Shown here: piece by piece, positions 34,306-43,251 of the stretch | Layout of the letters: each line of letters starts with the position of its first letter | Position numbering within the stretch: position 1 is the first letter of the stretch | Assembly (NCBI RefSeq): GCF_003116015.1 | Contig: NZ_LGQZ01000077.1 | Coordinates: 1 to 64,000, forward strand | Reading direction: 5' to 3' | Length of the DNA stretch: 64,000 nucleotides | Source of the DNA: Azospirillum sp. TSO22-1 | GTDB taxonomy: Bacteria; Pseudomonadota; Alphaproteobacteria; Azospirillales; Azospirillaceae | Notes under the pieces: model-generated | Told to the model about the DNA's origin: nothing | What the model saw: the letters and a program-made list of their open reading frames with translations, nothing else | The model's database searches: none | Position numbers and translations under genes: made by a program

Positions 34306-36864
34306 CTACTCCGCCGGCAGCAGGTCCTGGTTGAACAGGGTCTCCAGGTCGGCGGGCGACACGGCGCGGCTGACCAGGTGGCCCTGGATCTCGTCGCAGT
34401 TGGCCTGCTGCAGCACCTTCACCTGCTCCACCGTCTCCACGCCCTCGGCCACCGCGCGCATGCCGAGCGCGTGGCACAGGCCGATGATGGCGCGCACCAG
34501 CTCGCCGTCCTGGGTGGCGCCGCGCAGGCCGGCGATGAAGCTGCGGTCGATCTTCAGCGCGTGGATCGGCAGCTTGCGCAGCGCGCTGATGCAGGAATGG
34601 CAGGTGCCGAAATCGTCGATCGACACCGCCACGCCCAGCCGGTGCAGCCGCTCGATGGCGTCCGCCACCTCGGCCGGGTGGTCGAGCAGCGCCGCCTCGG
34701 TCAGCTCGATCTCCAGGTGCTGCGGCGCCAGGCGCGTGTCGGACAGCACGCGGCCGACCACGTCCACCAGCTCGGCGGTGGCGAACTGCCAGGGGGAGAC
34801 GTTGACCGACATGCGGATCGGCGGCAGCCCGCGGTCCTGCCAGCTGCGGTTCTGCCGGCACGCCTCGGTCAGCACCCACTCGCCGATGGCCGGCATCAGG
34901 CCCATGCGCTCGGCCGTCGGCAGGAAGGACGCCGGCAGCAGCACGCCCATCTCCGGATGGTTCCAGCGGATCAGCGCCTCGGCGCCGATCATCCGGCCCG
35001 AGGTCATGTCCACCTTGACCTGGTAGGCCAGCGTGAACTCCCGGTTCTCCAGCGCGGCGCGCAGCCGGCTCTCGGCGACCAGCAGCTCGTGGCTGCGCGC
35101 GTTGAGCTGCGGCGAGTACACCTGGAAGCCGTTCCGCCCGCCCTGCTTGGCCTGGTACATGGCGAGGTCGGCGCACTTCAGCAGCGCCTCGGGGCTGTCG
35201 CCGTCCTCCGGATAGACGGCGATGCCGACGCTGGTGGTGACGTTGACCCGCCGCCCGCCGATCTCCACCGGGCGCTGGACGGCGCCGATCGCGCGCTCCG
35301 CCACCTTGGCGGCCTCGGCCGGGTCGGCCAGTTCGGAGAGCACCAGCACGAACTCGTCGCCGGCGATGCGGGCCACCGTGTCGCCCTCGCCGACGCAGCC
35401 GGACAGGCGGCGCGCCATCTCCGCCAACACACGGTCGCCCGCGTCGTGGCCCAGCGTGTCGTTGATGCGCTTGAACAGGTCGAGGTCGAGGAACATCACC
35501 GCCAGCGGCTTGCCGTGCCGGTGCGCGTTGGCGATCGCCTGCCCCAGCCGGTCCATCAGCAACCGGCGGTTCGGCAGCCCGGTCAGGCTGTCGAAGTAGG
35601 CGAGGTTCTTCACCTCCTCCTCGTAGCGCTTGCGCTTGGTGATGTCGGAGAAGATGGCAGCGTACTTGGTGATGCGCCCCGCGGCGTCGCGGATGGTGTT
35701 GATGCTCAGCCACTCGGCGTACAGCTCGCCGTTCTTGCGGCGGTTCCAGATCTCGCCCTGCCAGTGGCCGCGGTCGGTCAGCTCCTGCCACATGCGGCCG
35801 TAGAACGCCTCGTCGTGCAGGCCGGACTTCAGGATGCGCGGGCTCTTGCCCAGCGCCTCCTCCGCCGTCCAGCCGGTCAGGCGGGTGAAGGCGGGGTTGA
35901 CGTATTCGATGACGCCGCCGGCCTCGACGATGATGACGCCCTCCAGCGACGCCTCGATCACCTGCCGGGCCAGGAACAGATCCTGGTGCGAGCGCATCAG
36001 CGCCTCGTCGCGCTCGCGCAGCGTGGCGTTGAGCTGGGCGATGTACTCGTACTGCAGCGTCGTCAGGATGTCGGCGAAGGACAGCAGACCGACGAAGCCG
36101 CCGCCCTCGTCGCGCACCGCCAGATGGCGGATGCCGTGCTTGGCGAACAGGTTGCGCGCGGTCAGCAGCGGCGCGTTGGCCTTCACCGAGACCAGCGGCC
36201 GGCTCGCCACGGCGCCGACGGTGCCGGCGTGCCGGCGCTTCGCGGCGAGGCGGACAAGGTCACGCTCGGTCAGCATGCCGGCGCCGTGGTCGGCGTCCTC
36301 CAGCACGATGGCGGCGTCGGCGCCGGCCGCGCGCATCCGCCGCGTCGCCTCGGCCAGCGGGATTCCCGGCGGCAGCAGCGTCGCCTCGCGCGTCATCACC
36401 GAGCGCACGTCGCGCAGCGTCAGGTACTGCTCGACCCCGTGGTTCAGCACGATGTCGGTCTGGCTGAGCATGCCCGTCGGCAGCCCCGCGTCGTCCACCA
36501 CCAGCAGGTGGCGCACCCGCTCGTTCTTGAAGGCCAGGCCGGCTTCGCCGACGCTGGCCGACGCGGCGATGGTGCGCACCGGGCTGGCCATCGCCTCGCG
36601 GATCGGCCGCTCGAAGCCGGCGGGGCTGGAGAAGTCTATGGCCAGCGCGTCGCGCTCGGTCCAGATGCCGACGGCGTGCCCGTCCTCGACGACGATGATC
36701 GAGCTGAGATGCGCCTCGGCCATGCGCTGCGCGGCGTCGCCGACCGGGGTGTCCGACGCGCACGACAGCAGCTCGCGCGACGCGATGTCGCCGACGCTGC
36801 GGCCGGGCACCCCGCCCACCGCGTCGTCCACCGAATCCGCCGCCGCATCCACCATGTCCGACAC
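34306..36864 (-). CDS. CBS-PAS-GGDEF-EAL cyclic-di-GMP signalling protein
   Basis: An 852-residue soluble protein. Two CBS pairs (about 22-145 and 155-275) precede a PAS domain (about 300-410), GGDEF (about 425-590) and EAL (about 600-850). The active-site motif is AGDEF at 501-505, a form seen in active cyclases. The EAL domain keeps EALIRW (629) but departs in loop 6: DDFGTCHSC where DFGTGYSSL is usual; YQVKVD replaces YQPKVD. Phosphodiesterase activity may thus be weak or lost. CBS pairs suggest control by an adenine nucleotide. Confidence 0.92.
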   Translation of the reverse strand: MSDMVDAAADSVDDAVGGVPGRSVGDIASRELLSCASDTPVGDAAQRMAEAHLSSIIVVEDGHAVGIWTERDALAIDFSSPAGFERPIREAMASPVRTIAASASVGEAGLAFKNERVRHLLVVDDAGLPTGMLSQTDIVLNHGVEQYLTLRDVRSVMTREATLLPPGIPLAEATRRMRAAGADAAIVLEDADHGAGMLTERDLVRLAAKRRHAGTVGAVASRPLVSVKANAPLLTARNLFAKHGIRHLAVRDEGGGFVGLLSFADILTTLQYEYIAQLNATLRERDEALMRSHQDLFLARQVIEASLEGVIIVEAGGVIEYVNPAFTRLTGWTAEEALGKSPRILKSGLHDEAFYGRMWQELTDRGHWQGEIWNRRKNGELYAEWLSINTIRDAAGRITKYAAIFSDITKRKRYEEEVKNLAYFDSLTGLPNRRLLMDRLGQAIANAHRHGKPLAVMFLDLDLFKRINDTLGHDAGDRVLAEMARRLSGCVGEGDTVARIAGDEFVLVLSELADPAEAAKVAERAIGAVQRPVEIGGRRVNVTTSVGIAVYPEDGDSPEALLKCADLAMYQAKQGGRNGFQVYSPQLNARSHELLVAESRLRAALENREFTLAYQVKVDMTSGRMIGAEALIRWNHPEMGVLLPASFLPTAERMGLMPAIGEWVLTEACRQNRSWQDRGLPPIRMSVNVSPWQFATAELVDVVGRVLSDTRLAPQHLEIELTEAALLDHPAEVADAIERLHRLGVAVSIDDFGTCHSCISALRKLPIHALKIDRSFIAGLRGATQDGELVRAIIGLCHALGMRAVAEGVETVEQVKVLQQANCDEIQGHLVSRAVSPADLETLFNQDLLPAE

Positions 36865-37175
36865 GCCCGATCATTCCTCGCCGCGAACAGCCCGGCATTG
36901 GCAAAGTATAGCCTGGGCTGGGTTAACAGTGTGCTAGCGGCATTTCCTATGGCCGGTCAAGATGACGCAGGCAGTCGGCCGGATTCCGCGCGCCCGGGGC
37001 TTTGCGAAAATTTGCCGGTTTGCCGCCGAAGGCGACGCGATGGACGTGCAAATCCATTGAACGCCCCAACCATCGGTGTTAACCCCTCTCGACGGGCAGG
37101 TGTTGGCGAGCACGTCGCATTGACGAAGCTCGATTGCTTTCCTTAGCTGGCGGTTCAAGTCGAGGAAACCACGGC
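36865..37175. other. Intergenic region before the solute-binding gene
   Basis: No gene is visible in these 311 bp between divergent genes. A TTGACG at 37120-37125 is followed after 17 bases by a poor -10. CCGCCGAAGGCGACGCG-type GC-rich motifs occur, but I see no long repeat. Confidence 0.5.
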
Positions 37176-37970
37176 ATGCGGCGGACTCTCGGGCGGATCG
37201 GCCTGGGATCACTTGATCGGCGCCTGTGGGCCGCGCTGCTCGCCGTCGTGCTGACGGCGGCGCCGGCCCGGGCCGGCCCGACGATCCGCGTGGCGGTGAT
37301 GGAGGGGGCGCCGCCCTTCAGCCACCGCGCGCCGGACGGCACCCTGACCGGCTTCAACGTCGACATCATGCGTGCGCTGTGCCGGGCCATGGCCGCCACC
37401 TGCCGTTTCGAGGAGCTGCCGTTTCCGGACGTGCTGGAGGCGGTGGCCGCCGGCCGGTACGAGGTCGGGCTCGCCAACTTCCTGCGCACGCCGGAGCGTG
37501 AAGCGCGGGTGGCGTTCTCCGCGCCCTACTGGCGCTCCAGTTCCAGCGTCGTCGGCCCGGCGGCGGAGACCGACCGGGCGGTGCCGCAGGCGCTGGCCGG
37601 GCGCCGCCTCGCGGTGATCCGCGACTCGCGCCAGCACGCCTACGCCGCGCGCATCGCCGGCACGCTGGCGGCGCTGGTCGAGGCGCCGCACCTGGGCGGC
37701 GTCTGGGAGGCGCTGCGCGACGGCCGCGCCGAACTGGCGCTGGTATCGACGCTGGCCGCCTTCGGCTTCCTGATGTCGGAGGAGGGCAAGGCGTTCTCCA
37801 CCGTCGGCACGCCGCTGACGGACGACGGCCTGGGCGGCACGGCGCACATCATCCTGGCCAAGGGCCGGCCCAACCTGAAGACCGCGGTGGACAGCGCCAT
37901 CGCCGCCATCCGCGCCGACGGCTCCTACCAGGAGATCAACCGGCGCTACTTCCCCTTCGACGTCTACTGA
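37176..37970 (+). CDS. Periplasmic solute-binding protein (SBP_bac_3 family)
   Basis: A 264-residue exported protein. The signal peptide is about 1-33 (RLWAALLAVVLTAAPARAG with ARA as cleavage site). The SBP_bac_3 fold follows: IRVAVMEGAPPFSHRAPDGT, LTGFNVDIMRALCRAM, VGLANFLRTPERE and INRRYFPFDVY at the end. There is no permease or ATPase nearby; a membrane histidine kinase starts 12 bases after the stop. It may therefore deliver a ligand signal to that kinase rather than serve transport. GAGGAAA precedes the ATG. Confidence 0.87.
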   Translation: MRRTLGRIGLGSLDRRLWAALLAVVLTAAPARAGPTIRVAVMEGAPPFSHRAPDGTLTGFNVDIMRALCRAMAATCRFEELPFPDVLEAVAAGRYEVGLANFLRTPEREARVAFSAPYWRSSSSVVGPAAETDRAVPQALAGRRLAVIRDSRQHAYAARIAGTLAALVEAPHLGGVWEALRDGRAELALVSTLAAFGFLMSEEGKAFSTVGTPLTDDGLGGTAHIILAKGRPNLKTAVDSAIAAIRADGSYQEINRRYFPFDVY

Positions 37971-37982
37971 GGCTCCCGACCC

Positions 37983-39623
37983 TTGGCCGCCGCCGCGCCC
38001 ACCGACACCCTTCCCGCCGCCCGCGCCCCGACGCGACGCCCGATTCGCCGCCCGATTCGCCTGGGCCCGCTGATCCTGGCGGTCAGCGTGCTGATGCTGA
38101 CCGTGGTGGGGGTGCTGTTCCTGGTCATCGCCCACCAGCAGCGCGCCATGCAGACGGCGGCGCAGGACGCGCACGACCGCGTCGCCCCGATGATCCTGGA
38201 ACGCCAGCGCGCCGCGGTGAACCTGGAGCGCTTCAAACGCTACGGCGCCGTCACCGTCAACGCCGACCAGCCGCGCCAGCGGCGCGAGGCGCTGCTGGCG
38301 GCGCAGGCACTGGCCTACCACCCGTCCTTCCTGGTCGATCCGGCGCTCAGCCGGCAGATGACCGAGGCCTACGGCGTGCTGCGGCGGGCCAACGCGCTGC
38401 AGGACGAGGCCGACCGCCTGCGCGCTGGCGCCGCCCCGGCGCACGCCGACCTCGGCCCCGAGGCCGCCGCGGCGCTGCGCCGCGAAGCGGAAGCGCTCGA
38501 CGAGCGGGCGGAGGCGATGTGGCAGGAGACCATCGCGGCGCTGGACGTCACCGCCGACCGGCTGTCGGTGGACGTCTCGCTGCTCACCGCCGGCCGCTTC
38601 GCCGAGATCCGCGACACCGCGCAGGGCGTGTCGGCGGTGCTGTCGGCCGGCTTCGTGACGGTGTTCGCGCTGCTGGCGCTGGCGGTGTGGCTGGCGCGCC
38701 GGCACATCGTGCGCCCGGTGCAGCGCGCGGCGCGGGCGCTGACGGCCATCAGCGACGGCGAGCGCGGCGTGCGCCTGCCGCCCGGCGGCACCGTGGAGAC
38801 GGACACCATCTTCCGCGCCGTCGAGAGTCTGGACCGCACCATCACCGACCTGCGCACGGCGCAGAGCCATCTGGTGCAGACCGAGAAGATGGTGGCGCTG
38901 GGCTCGCTGGTGGCCGGGGTGGCGCACGAGATCAACTCGCCGCTCGGGGTGGCGGTCACCGCGTCGTCGCTGCTCGCCGACCGCACGCAGGCGATGGCGG
39001 AGCGCGTCGCCGCCGGCCCGATCCGCCGCGCCGACTTCGACGACTACCTGCACACCGCTACCGAGGTGACCGCCAGCGTGCAGGCCAACCTGGACCGCGC
39101 CGCCCGGCTGATCAGCAGCTTCAAGCAGGTCGCCGTCGACCAGACCAGCGAGGACCACCGCGCCTTCCCTCTCGCCGCCTACATCGGCGAGGTGATGCAG
39201 AGCCTGTCGGTCAGCCTGCGCAAGGCCAAGCTGGAGGTCGCCGTCGATTGCCCGGACGACATCGTGGTCGAGGGCTACCCCGGCGCCTTCGGGCAGCTGC
39301 TCACCAACCTCGCCATGAACTCGATCCTGCACGCCTTTGAACCGGGCCGGGGCGGCCGGCTGTCGGTGGCGGTGCGGGCGGAAGGCGATCAGGTGGAGCT
39401 GCGCTTCGCCGACGACGGAAAGGGCATTCCGCCCGAGTTGCGCGACCGCGTCTTCGAGCCGTTCTTCACCACCGCCCGCGGCCAGGGCAGCACCGGCCTC
39501 GGCCTGCACATCGTGTTCAATCTGGTGACCCAGCGCCTGAAGGGCCGCATTGCCCTGGAGAGCGAGCCGGGCCGCGGCACCACCTTCGTCATCCGCTTTC
39601 CGCGCAGCGTGCCGCCGGAGTGA
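37983..39623 (+). CDS. Membrane sensor histidine kinase
   Basis: A 546-residue kinase. TM1 about 27-50 (LGPLILAVSVLMLTVVGVLF), a helical periplasmic region about 50-215, TM2 about 217-240, a HAMP-like linker, the H-box LVAGVAHEINSPLGVAV with H315, then N-box LTNLAMNSILHAF, G1 ADDGKGIP, F-box FEPFFTT and G2 GSTGLGLHIVFNL. Its kinase core shares long stretches with the Sia-linked kinase at 23901. The start is TTG at 37983 with GAGG about nine bases before. The preceding solute-binding protein probably modulates its periplasmic region. Confidence 0.88.
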   Translation: MAAAAPTDTLPAARAPTRRPIRRPIRLGPLILAVSVLMLTVVGVLFLVIAHQQRAMQTAAQDAHDRVAPMILERQRAAVNLERFKRYGAVTVNADQPRQRREALLAAQALAYHPSFLVDPALSRQMTEAYGVLRRANALQDEADRLRAGAAPAHADLGPEAAAALRREAEALDERAEAMWQETIAALDVTADRLSVDVSLLTAGRFAEIRDTAQGVSAVLSAGFVTVFALLALAVWLARRHIVRPVQRAARALTAISDGERGVRLPPGGTVETDTIFRAVESLDRTITDLRTAQSHLVQTEKMVALGSLVAGVAHEINSPLGVAVTASSLLADRTQAMAERVAAGPIRRADFDDYLHTATEVTASVQANLDRAARLISSFKQVAVDQTSEDHRAFPLAAYIGEVMQSLSVSLRKAKLEVAVDCPDDIVVEGYPGAFGQLLTNLAMNSILHAFEPGRGGRLSVAVRAEGDQVELRFADDGKGIPPELRDRVFEPFFTTARGQGSTGLGLHIVFNLVTQRLKGRIALESEPGRGTTFVIRFPRSVPPE

Positions 39624-41070
39624 GGGCCGGCGCGGCGTCCGGGCGCCGGGCAACCGCGATGCCCACCGCCATCGCCGCCAGCGGCAGCAGCCAGACCACC
39701 CGGTTCTGGTAGCGGTCGTGCACCGCCGACAGCCCCCCAGCGAAGCCCGCGTTCAGCACCAGCCCCAGCAGCATCACGCCGAGCAGCCCCCGCACCCGCC
39801 CGCCGAGCCGCCTTCCGAAACGCCGCCCGCGCGCCAGCCCCAGCCCGACCAGCGCCGCCCCCGCGACGCCCAGCACCGCCGCCTGCACCGCGTTCAGCGC
39901 GTCCAGCGGCAGCGCCTGCCGGAACTGCCGGGAGCCCAGGAACGCCTCGTACACCGGAGCGCCGAAGCGGCTGACGAACTGCCGCGTCCATGGCTTCACC
40001 GGCGCGTTCAGCGTCGGGTCGAGACCGGCGCGGACGAACTGCCGCGCCCCGTTCGCGACGACGTGGCCGAGGACGTCCAGCGGCCGGGTCCGCACCGTCT
40101 CGCGGACGATCTCCGACGCTTCAGCCAGGAAGCGCGGCGTGTCGCCGAAGGCATGCCGGGCGCCCTGCCGGTGCCAGAGGAAGTAGTCGGACACCGGGTA
40201 GCCCGGCGCCGCGCGCCCCAGGTCGTCGAGCCTGCCGCACAGCAGGTAGCCGCGCTCCGGGCAGGCTTCGGCGAGGTAAGCGCGCGCCGGCCCGTCGCCG
40301 ATCAGCCGCGCCAGCAGGAACACCGGCGAGCTTTCCGACAGCACCGCCCGCCCGGCCAGCGCCAGATTGGCCGCCATCAGCACCACGGAAGCCAGCGCCA
40401 GCGGCGCGCCGAGCCCGAGCGCCACCGCCGCAACATCCCGCCGCCGCACCAGCGCCACCCCGCCCAGCACCACGATCAGCCCGGCGAGGATGGCGACGTG
40501 GCTGAGATGCACTGCCGTCAGGAAGGCCAGCAGCGCGCCGTCCCACAGCCGCCCAGGCCACCCCCGTTCCGCCCAGCCCAGCACGGTGGCCCCGGCGGCG
40601 AGAATCAGCAGGCCGGTGAACACATCCGGCATGACGTGGCCGGCGTGCACGGCCAAGCTGGTCAGCAGCGCCAGCGCCAGGATCACCCCGGCAAAGGCGG
40701 GCGGCCGCAGCGCCAGCCCGGCGGCGTCGAGTGCCCGGCGGATCACCAGCGCCGCCAGCACGCCCTGCGCCGCCGGAATCAGCCAGATCCCCCAGTCGCC
40801 GGCGAACGGCAGCAGGAAGACCGCGTATGGAAACGGCCGCAGAAAGAAGACGTTGTCGGAGAACGGCACGCCCGCGGCGGGCTCCGGAGGGCGCAGCCAC
40901 GCGGGCGGGGCGTGCGGATGCAACAGGTTGAAGGCCGGCTCGAAATAGCCCGGACTGTCGTCGAACAGCAGCGGAAAGCCGTTGAGCAGCAGCACCGGCA
41001 GGCCGATCAGCAGCCCGCACGCCGCGATCAGCGCGATCTCCGTCCACAGCCGTTCCCGACCATGCGCCAT
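39589..41070 (-). CDS. Polytopic membrane protein of unknown function
   Basis: A 493-residue integral membrane protein with about ten hydrophobic segments. After helix 1 (IALIAACGLLIGLPVLLLNG) comes an acidic DDSPGYFEPAFNLLHPH loop, reminiscent of the first periplasmic loop of GT-C glycosyltransferases. A large soluble loop with three Cys (ACPERGYLLCGRLDD) lies about 260-300, and a helical tail follows. I cannot assign a reaction. GGGGAG precedes the ATG at 41070. Its last 35 bases overlap the kinase 3' end on the other strand. It diverges from another polytopic protein. Confidence 0.75.
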   Translation of the reverse strand: MAHGRERLWTEIALIAACGLLIGLPVLLLNGFPLLFDDSPGYFEPAFNLLHPHAPPAWLRPPEPAAGVPFSDNVFFLRPFPYAVFLLPFAGDWGIWLIPAAQGVLAALVIRRALDAAGLALRPPAFAGVILALALLTSLAVHAGHVMPDVFTGLLILAAGATVLGWAERGWPGRLWDGALLAFLTAVHLSHVAILAGLIVVLGGVALVRRRDVAAVALGLGAPLALASVVLMAANLALAGRAVLSESSPVFLLARLIGDGPARAYLAEACPERGYLLCGRLDDLGRAAPGYPVSDYFLWHRQGARHAFGDTPRFLAEASEIVRETVRTRPLDVLGHVVANGARQFVRAGLDPTLNAPVKPWTRQFVSRFGAPVYEAFLGSRQFRQALPLDALNAVQAAVLGVAGAALVGLGLARGRRFGRRLGGRVRGLLGVMLLGLVLNAGFAGGLSAVHDRYQNRVVWLLPLAAMAVGIAVARRPDAAPALTPAARCAESG

Positions 41071-41292
41071 GCGGCCGGCTCCCCGTCGTTGCGACGCAGC
41101 AACATGCGCCCTTCCCGCGGGGTGCCCATCCCCCGACGGGGGTACGAACCGTTTCCCCAGGCATCCCCGAATGCACCCCGGCGCACGCCGAACGTGGATT
41201 TTGGCCCTCCTGAGGGACAGCGAAGGAAGACTTGCCGCTCCCGGACGCTGTTGTGCAGCGCGTTCAGGGATCCCCGGGCGAGGAGAGAGGCA

Positions 41293-42927
41293 TTGGCGTC
41301 GCAGAACGAAGCCTCGTTGCCATCGGAGACCGGGCTGGCGCTCGGCCCCGCCATCGCACGCTCGCGTGAGCGGATGCTGTTCAACGGCGCCGTGCTGGTT
41401 CTGGTGCTGGCGCTGTGGAGCATCCCGCGCCTCAGCTTCGCCGACGGCGGCGTGCACATCGCCATGGCGCACCTGCTGACCGCGCTGCTGGACGGCTCGG
41501 CGCACACGGTGCTGGCCCGTTATTTCGAGCTGAACCTGCAGACCGAGCCGAACTGGTTCATCTACCCGGTCCTGGCGCTGCTGCTTCAGGTGTTCGAGCC
41601 ACACACGGCAGAGAAGGCGCTGCTGACCGGCTACGTCCTCGGCCTGCCCTTCGCCTTCCGCTACGCGGTCACCGCGCTGCGGCCGGAGAACGCGCCGCTG
41701 TCGTGGTTCGCCCTGCCCTTCGTGTTCTCCTGGCCGCTCAACCTCGGGCTCTACAACTTCATCTTCAGCCTGCCCTGGCTGTTCGTGGCGCTGGGCTACG
41801 CGCTGCGCCACCGCGACGACCTGACGCCGAAGCGCGCCGCCGTCCTGGCGCTGCTGGCGGTGGGCACCTATTTCGCCCACGTCACCTCGGTGATCGTGCT
41901 GGTGCTGGTGCTGGGCGCGCTGGGCGGCTGGCGGCTGTGGCGCGAGGGGGCGCGGGCGTGGCCGCCGGTGCTGGCGAGCGCCGCGGCGCTGCTGCCGGTG
42001 CTGGCGCTGACCGCGGCGTTCGCGCTGCGCAACGCCGGGCAGGAGATCGGCTACGGCCCCGACCCGTGGTACCGCACCAAGATGCTGCTGTACGGCAACC
42101 CGCTGCTGTCGCACACCCGGTGGGAGGGGCTGTTCACCACGCCGCTGGCGCTGCTGCCCTTCGCCGCGGCCGGGCTGCTGCTGTGGCGGCGGCGCGGCGG
42201 CGGCTGGACGGCGGCGGACGGGCTGCTGCTGGGCGCCGCGGGCGTGACGCTGTTCAGCTACGTCATCCCGAACAACACGTCCGGCGGCGGGCTGGCGGTG
42301 CAGCGCCTCCAGATCTACCCGTACCTGCTGGTCATGCTGTGGCTGGCCGCGACCACCGACTGGCCGGCGCTGCGCCGGGCGACGGTCGCCGTGGCCGGCG
42401 TGGCCGCGGCGGGGCTGCTGGCGGTCAACCTGGTCTACAACCACCTGCACAGCCGCTACGTGGCGGAGTTCGAGACGGCGGCGAGCTACCTGGAGCCGGG
42501 CAGCACCATGCTGCTGCTCGACTTCACCGGCTGGAACCACAGCCCGGACGGGCGGTACGACAGCTTCCGCATGAACTTCATCGGCCATCCGCAGTCGCGC
42601 TTCGTCGCCGGCCGGCCGGTGGTGGACCTGAACCTCTACCAGGCATCGACACCCAACTTCCCGGTCAGGTACCGGTATTGGAACGACCCGTACCTGCACG
42701 TGCGCGGCAACGGCGCGCATCCCGAGGCGCCGCCGTCCGACGAATTCCTGATGGCCGGCACGCGCAGCGACGTCCAGGTGGACTACGCGCTGGTCTGGGG
42801 CCTGACGCCCGAGCGCGCCGCCGCCGACCGCGCCAGCCTGACGCTCGACCAGCTGGCCGAGGGCTACGAGCTGCTGCACGTGTCGGAGAACGGGTGGATG
42901 CGGATCTACCGGCGCAAGGGGCGGTGA
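41293..42927 (+). CDS. Polytopic membrane protein, GT-C-like, unknown
   Basis: A 544-residue protein with about ten to twelve membrane helices and a C-terminal soluble domain of about 140 residues (AEFETAASYLEPGSTMLLLD onward). After helix 1 comes RLSFADGGVHIAMAHLLTAL, with an acidic residue in the first outer loop as in GT-C glycosyltransferases. YKVHTPFDPRT-like diagnostic motifs are absent, so no specific family is claimed. Start is TTG at 41293 with GAGGAGAGAGG directly before it. It may work with the divergent gene at 39589, since both are membrane proteins of similar layout. Confidence 0.75.
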   Translation: MASQNEASLPSETGLALGPAIARSRERMLFNGAVLVLVLALWSIPRLSFADGGVHIAMAHLLTALLDGSAHTVLARYFELNLQTEPNWFIYPVLALLLQVFEPHTAEKALLTGYVLGLPFAFRYAVTALRPENAPLSWFALPFVFSWPLNLGLYNFIFSLPWLFVALGYALRHRDDLTPKRAAVLALLAVGTYFAHVTSVIVLVLVLGALGGWRLWREGARAWPPVLASAAALLPVLALTAAFALRNAGQEIGYGPDPWYRTKMLLYGNPLLSHTRWEGLFTTPLALLPFAAAGLLLWRRRGGGWTAADGLLLGAAGVTLFSYVIPNNTSGGGLAVQRLQIYPYLLVMLWLAATTDWPALRRATVAVAGVAAAGLLAVNLVYNHLHSRYVAEFETAASYLEPGSTMLLLDFTGWNHSPDGRYDSFRMNFIGHPQSRFVAGRPVVDLNLYQASTPNFPVRYRYWNDPYLHVRGNGAHPEAPPSDEFLMAGTRSDVQVDYALVWGLTPERAAADRASLTLDQLAEGYELLHVSENGWMRIYRRKGR

Positions 42928-42930
42928 GCG

Positions 42931-43251
42931 TCACCCCCGGTAATGCACCGCCAGCCACACGGTCGGCCGGTCCGGGTCGGTCCAGGCGACCCGGTGCCGG
43001 GCGTGCGCCGGGATGACCAGCCAGTCGCCGGGGGCGAGGGTGCGCACCGCCGCGCCCTCCATCTCCAGCCCGGCCGATCCGGCGACCAGCAGGACGAACT
43101 CCGCCCACTCCTGATCGTACCAGAAGCCCGCGGGCGAGGCCTGCCCGGTGGAGACGATGCGCTCCACCCGCGCGCCGTCGGCCTCGGCCAGCACGGTGAA
43201 CAGCTCGTCCGGCAGGTTGGCCGGCAGCGCGGCGAGCAGGTTGCCGCTCAT
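42931..43251 (-). CDS. Cupin-domain protein
   Basis: A 106-residue single-domain cupin. Strands include AEFVLLVAGSAGLEMEGAAV, TLAPGDWLVIPAHARHRVAW (PGDW-x2-IP-x4-H of cupin motif 2) and WLAVHYRG at the end. Motif 1 histidines are poorly kept (WYDQEWAEF), so metal binding is uncertain. The ATG at 43251 overlaps the stop of the dipeptide epimerase, so both are made from one message. Confidence 0.85.
   Translation of the reverse strand: MSGNLLAALPANLPDELFTVLAEADGARVERIVSTGQASPAGFWYDQEWAEFVLLVAGSAGLEMEGAAVRTLAPGDWLVIPAHARHRVAWTDPDRPTVWLAVHYRG

Noticed and set aside
39550-42927. A 1,125-codon open frame on the plus strand
   Set aside because: Only its 3' half from 41293 is plausible; the 5' half is the antisense shadow of the membrane protein at 39589-41070 and has low-complexity Arg/Gln/His composition.
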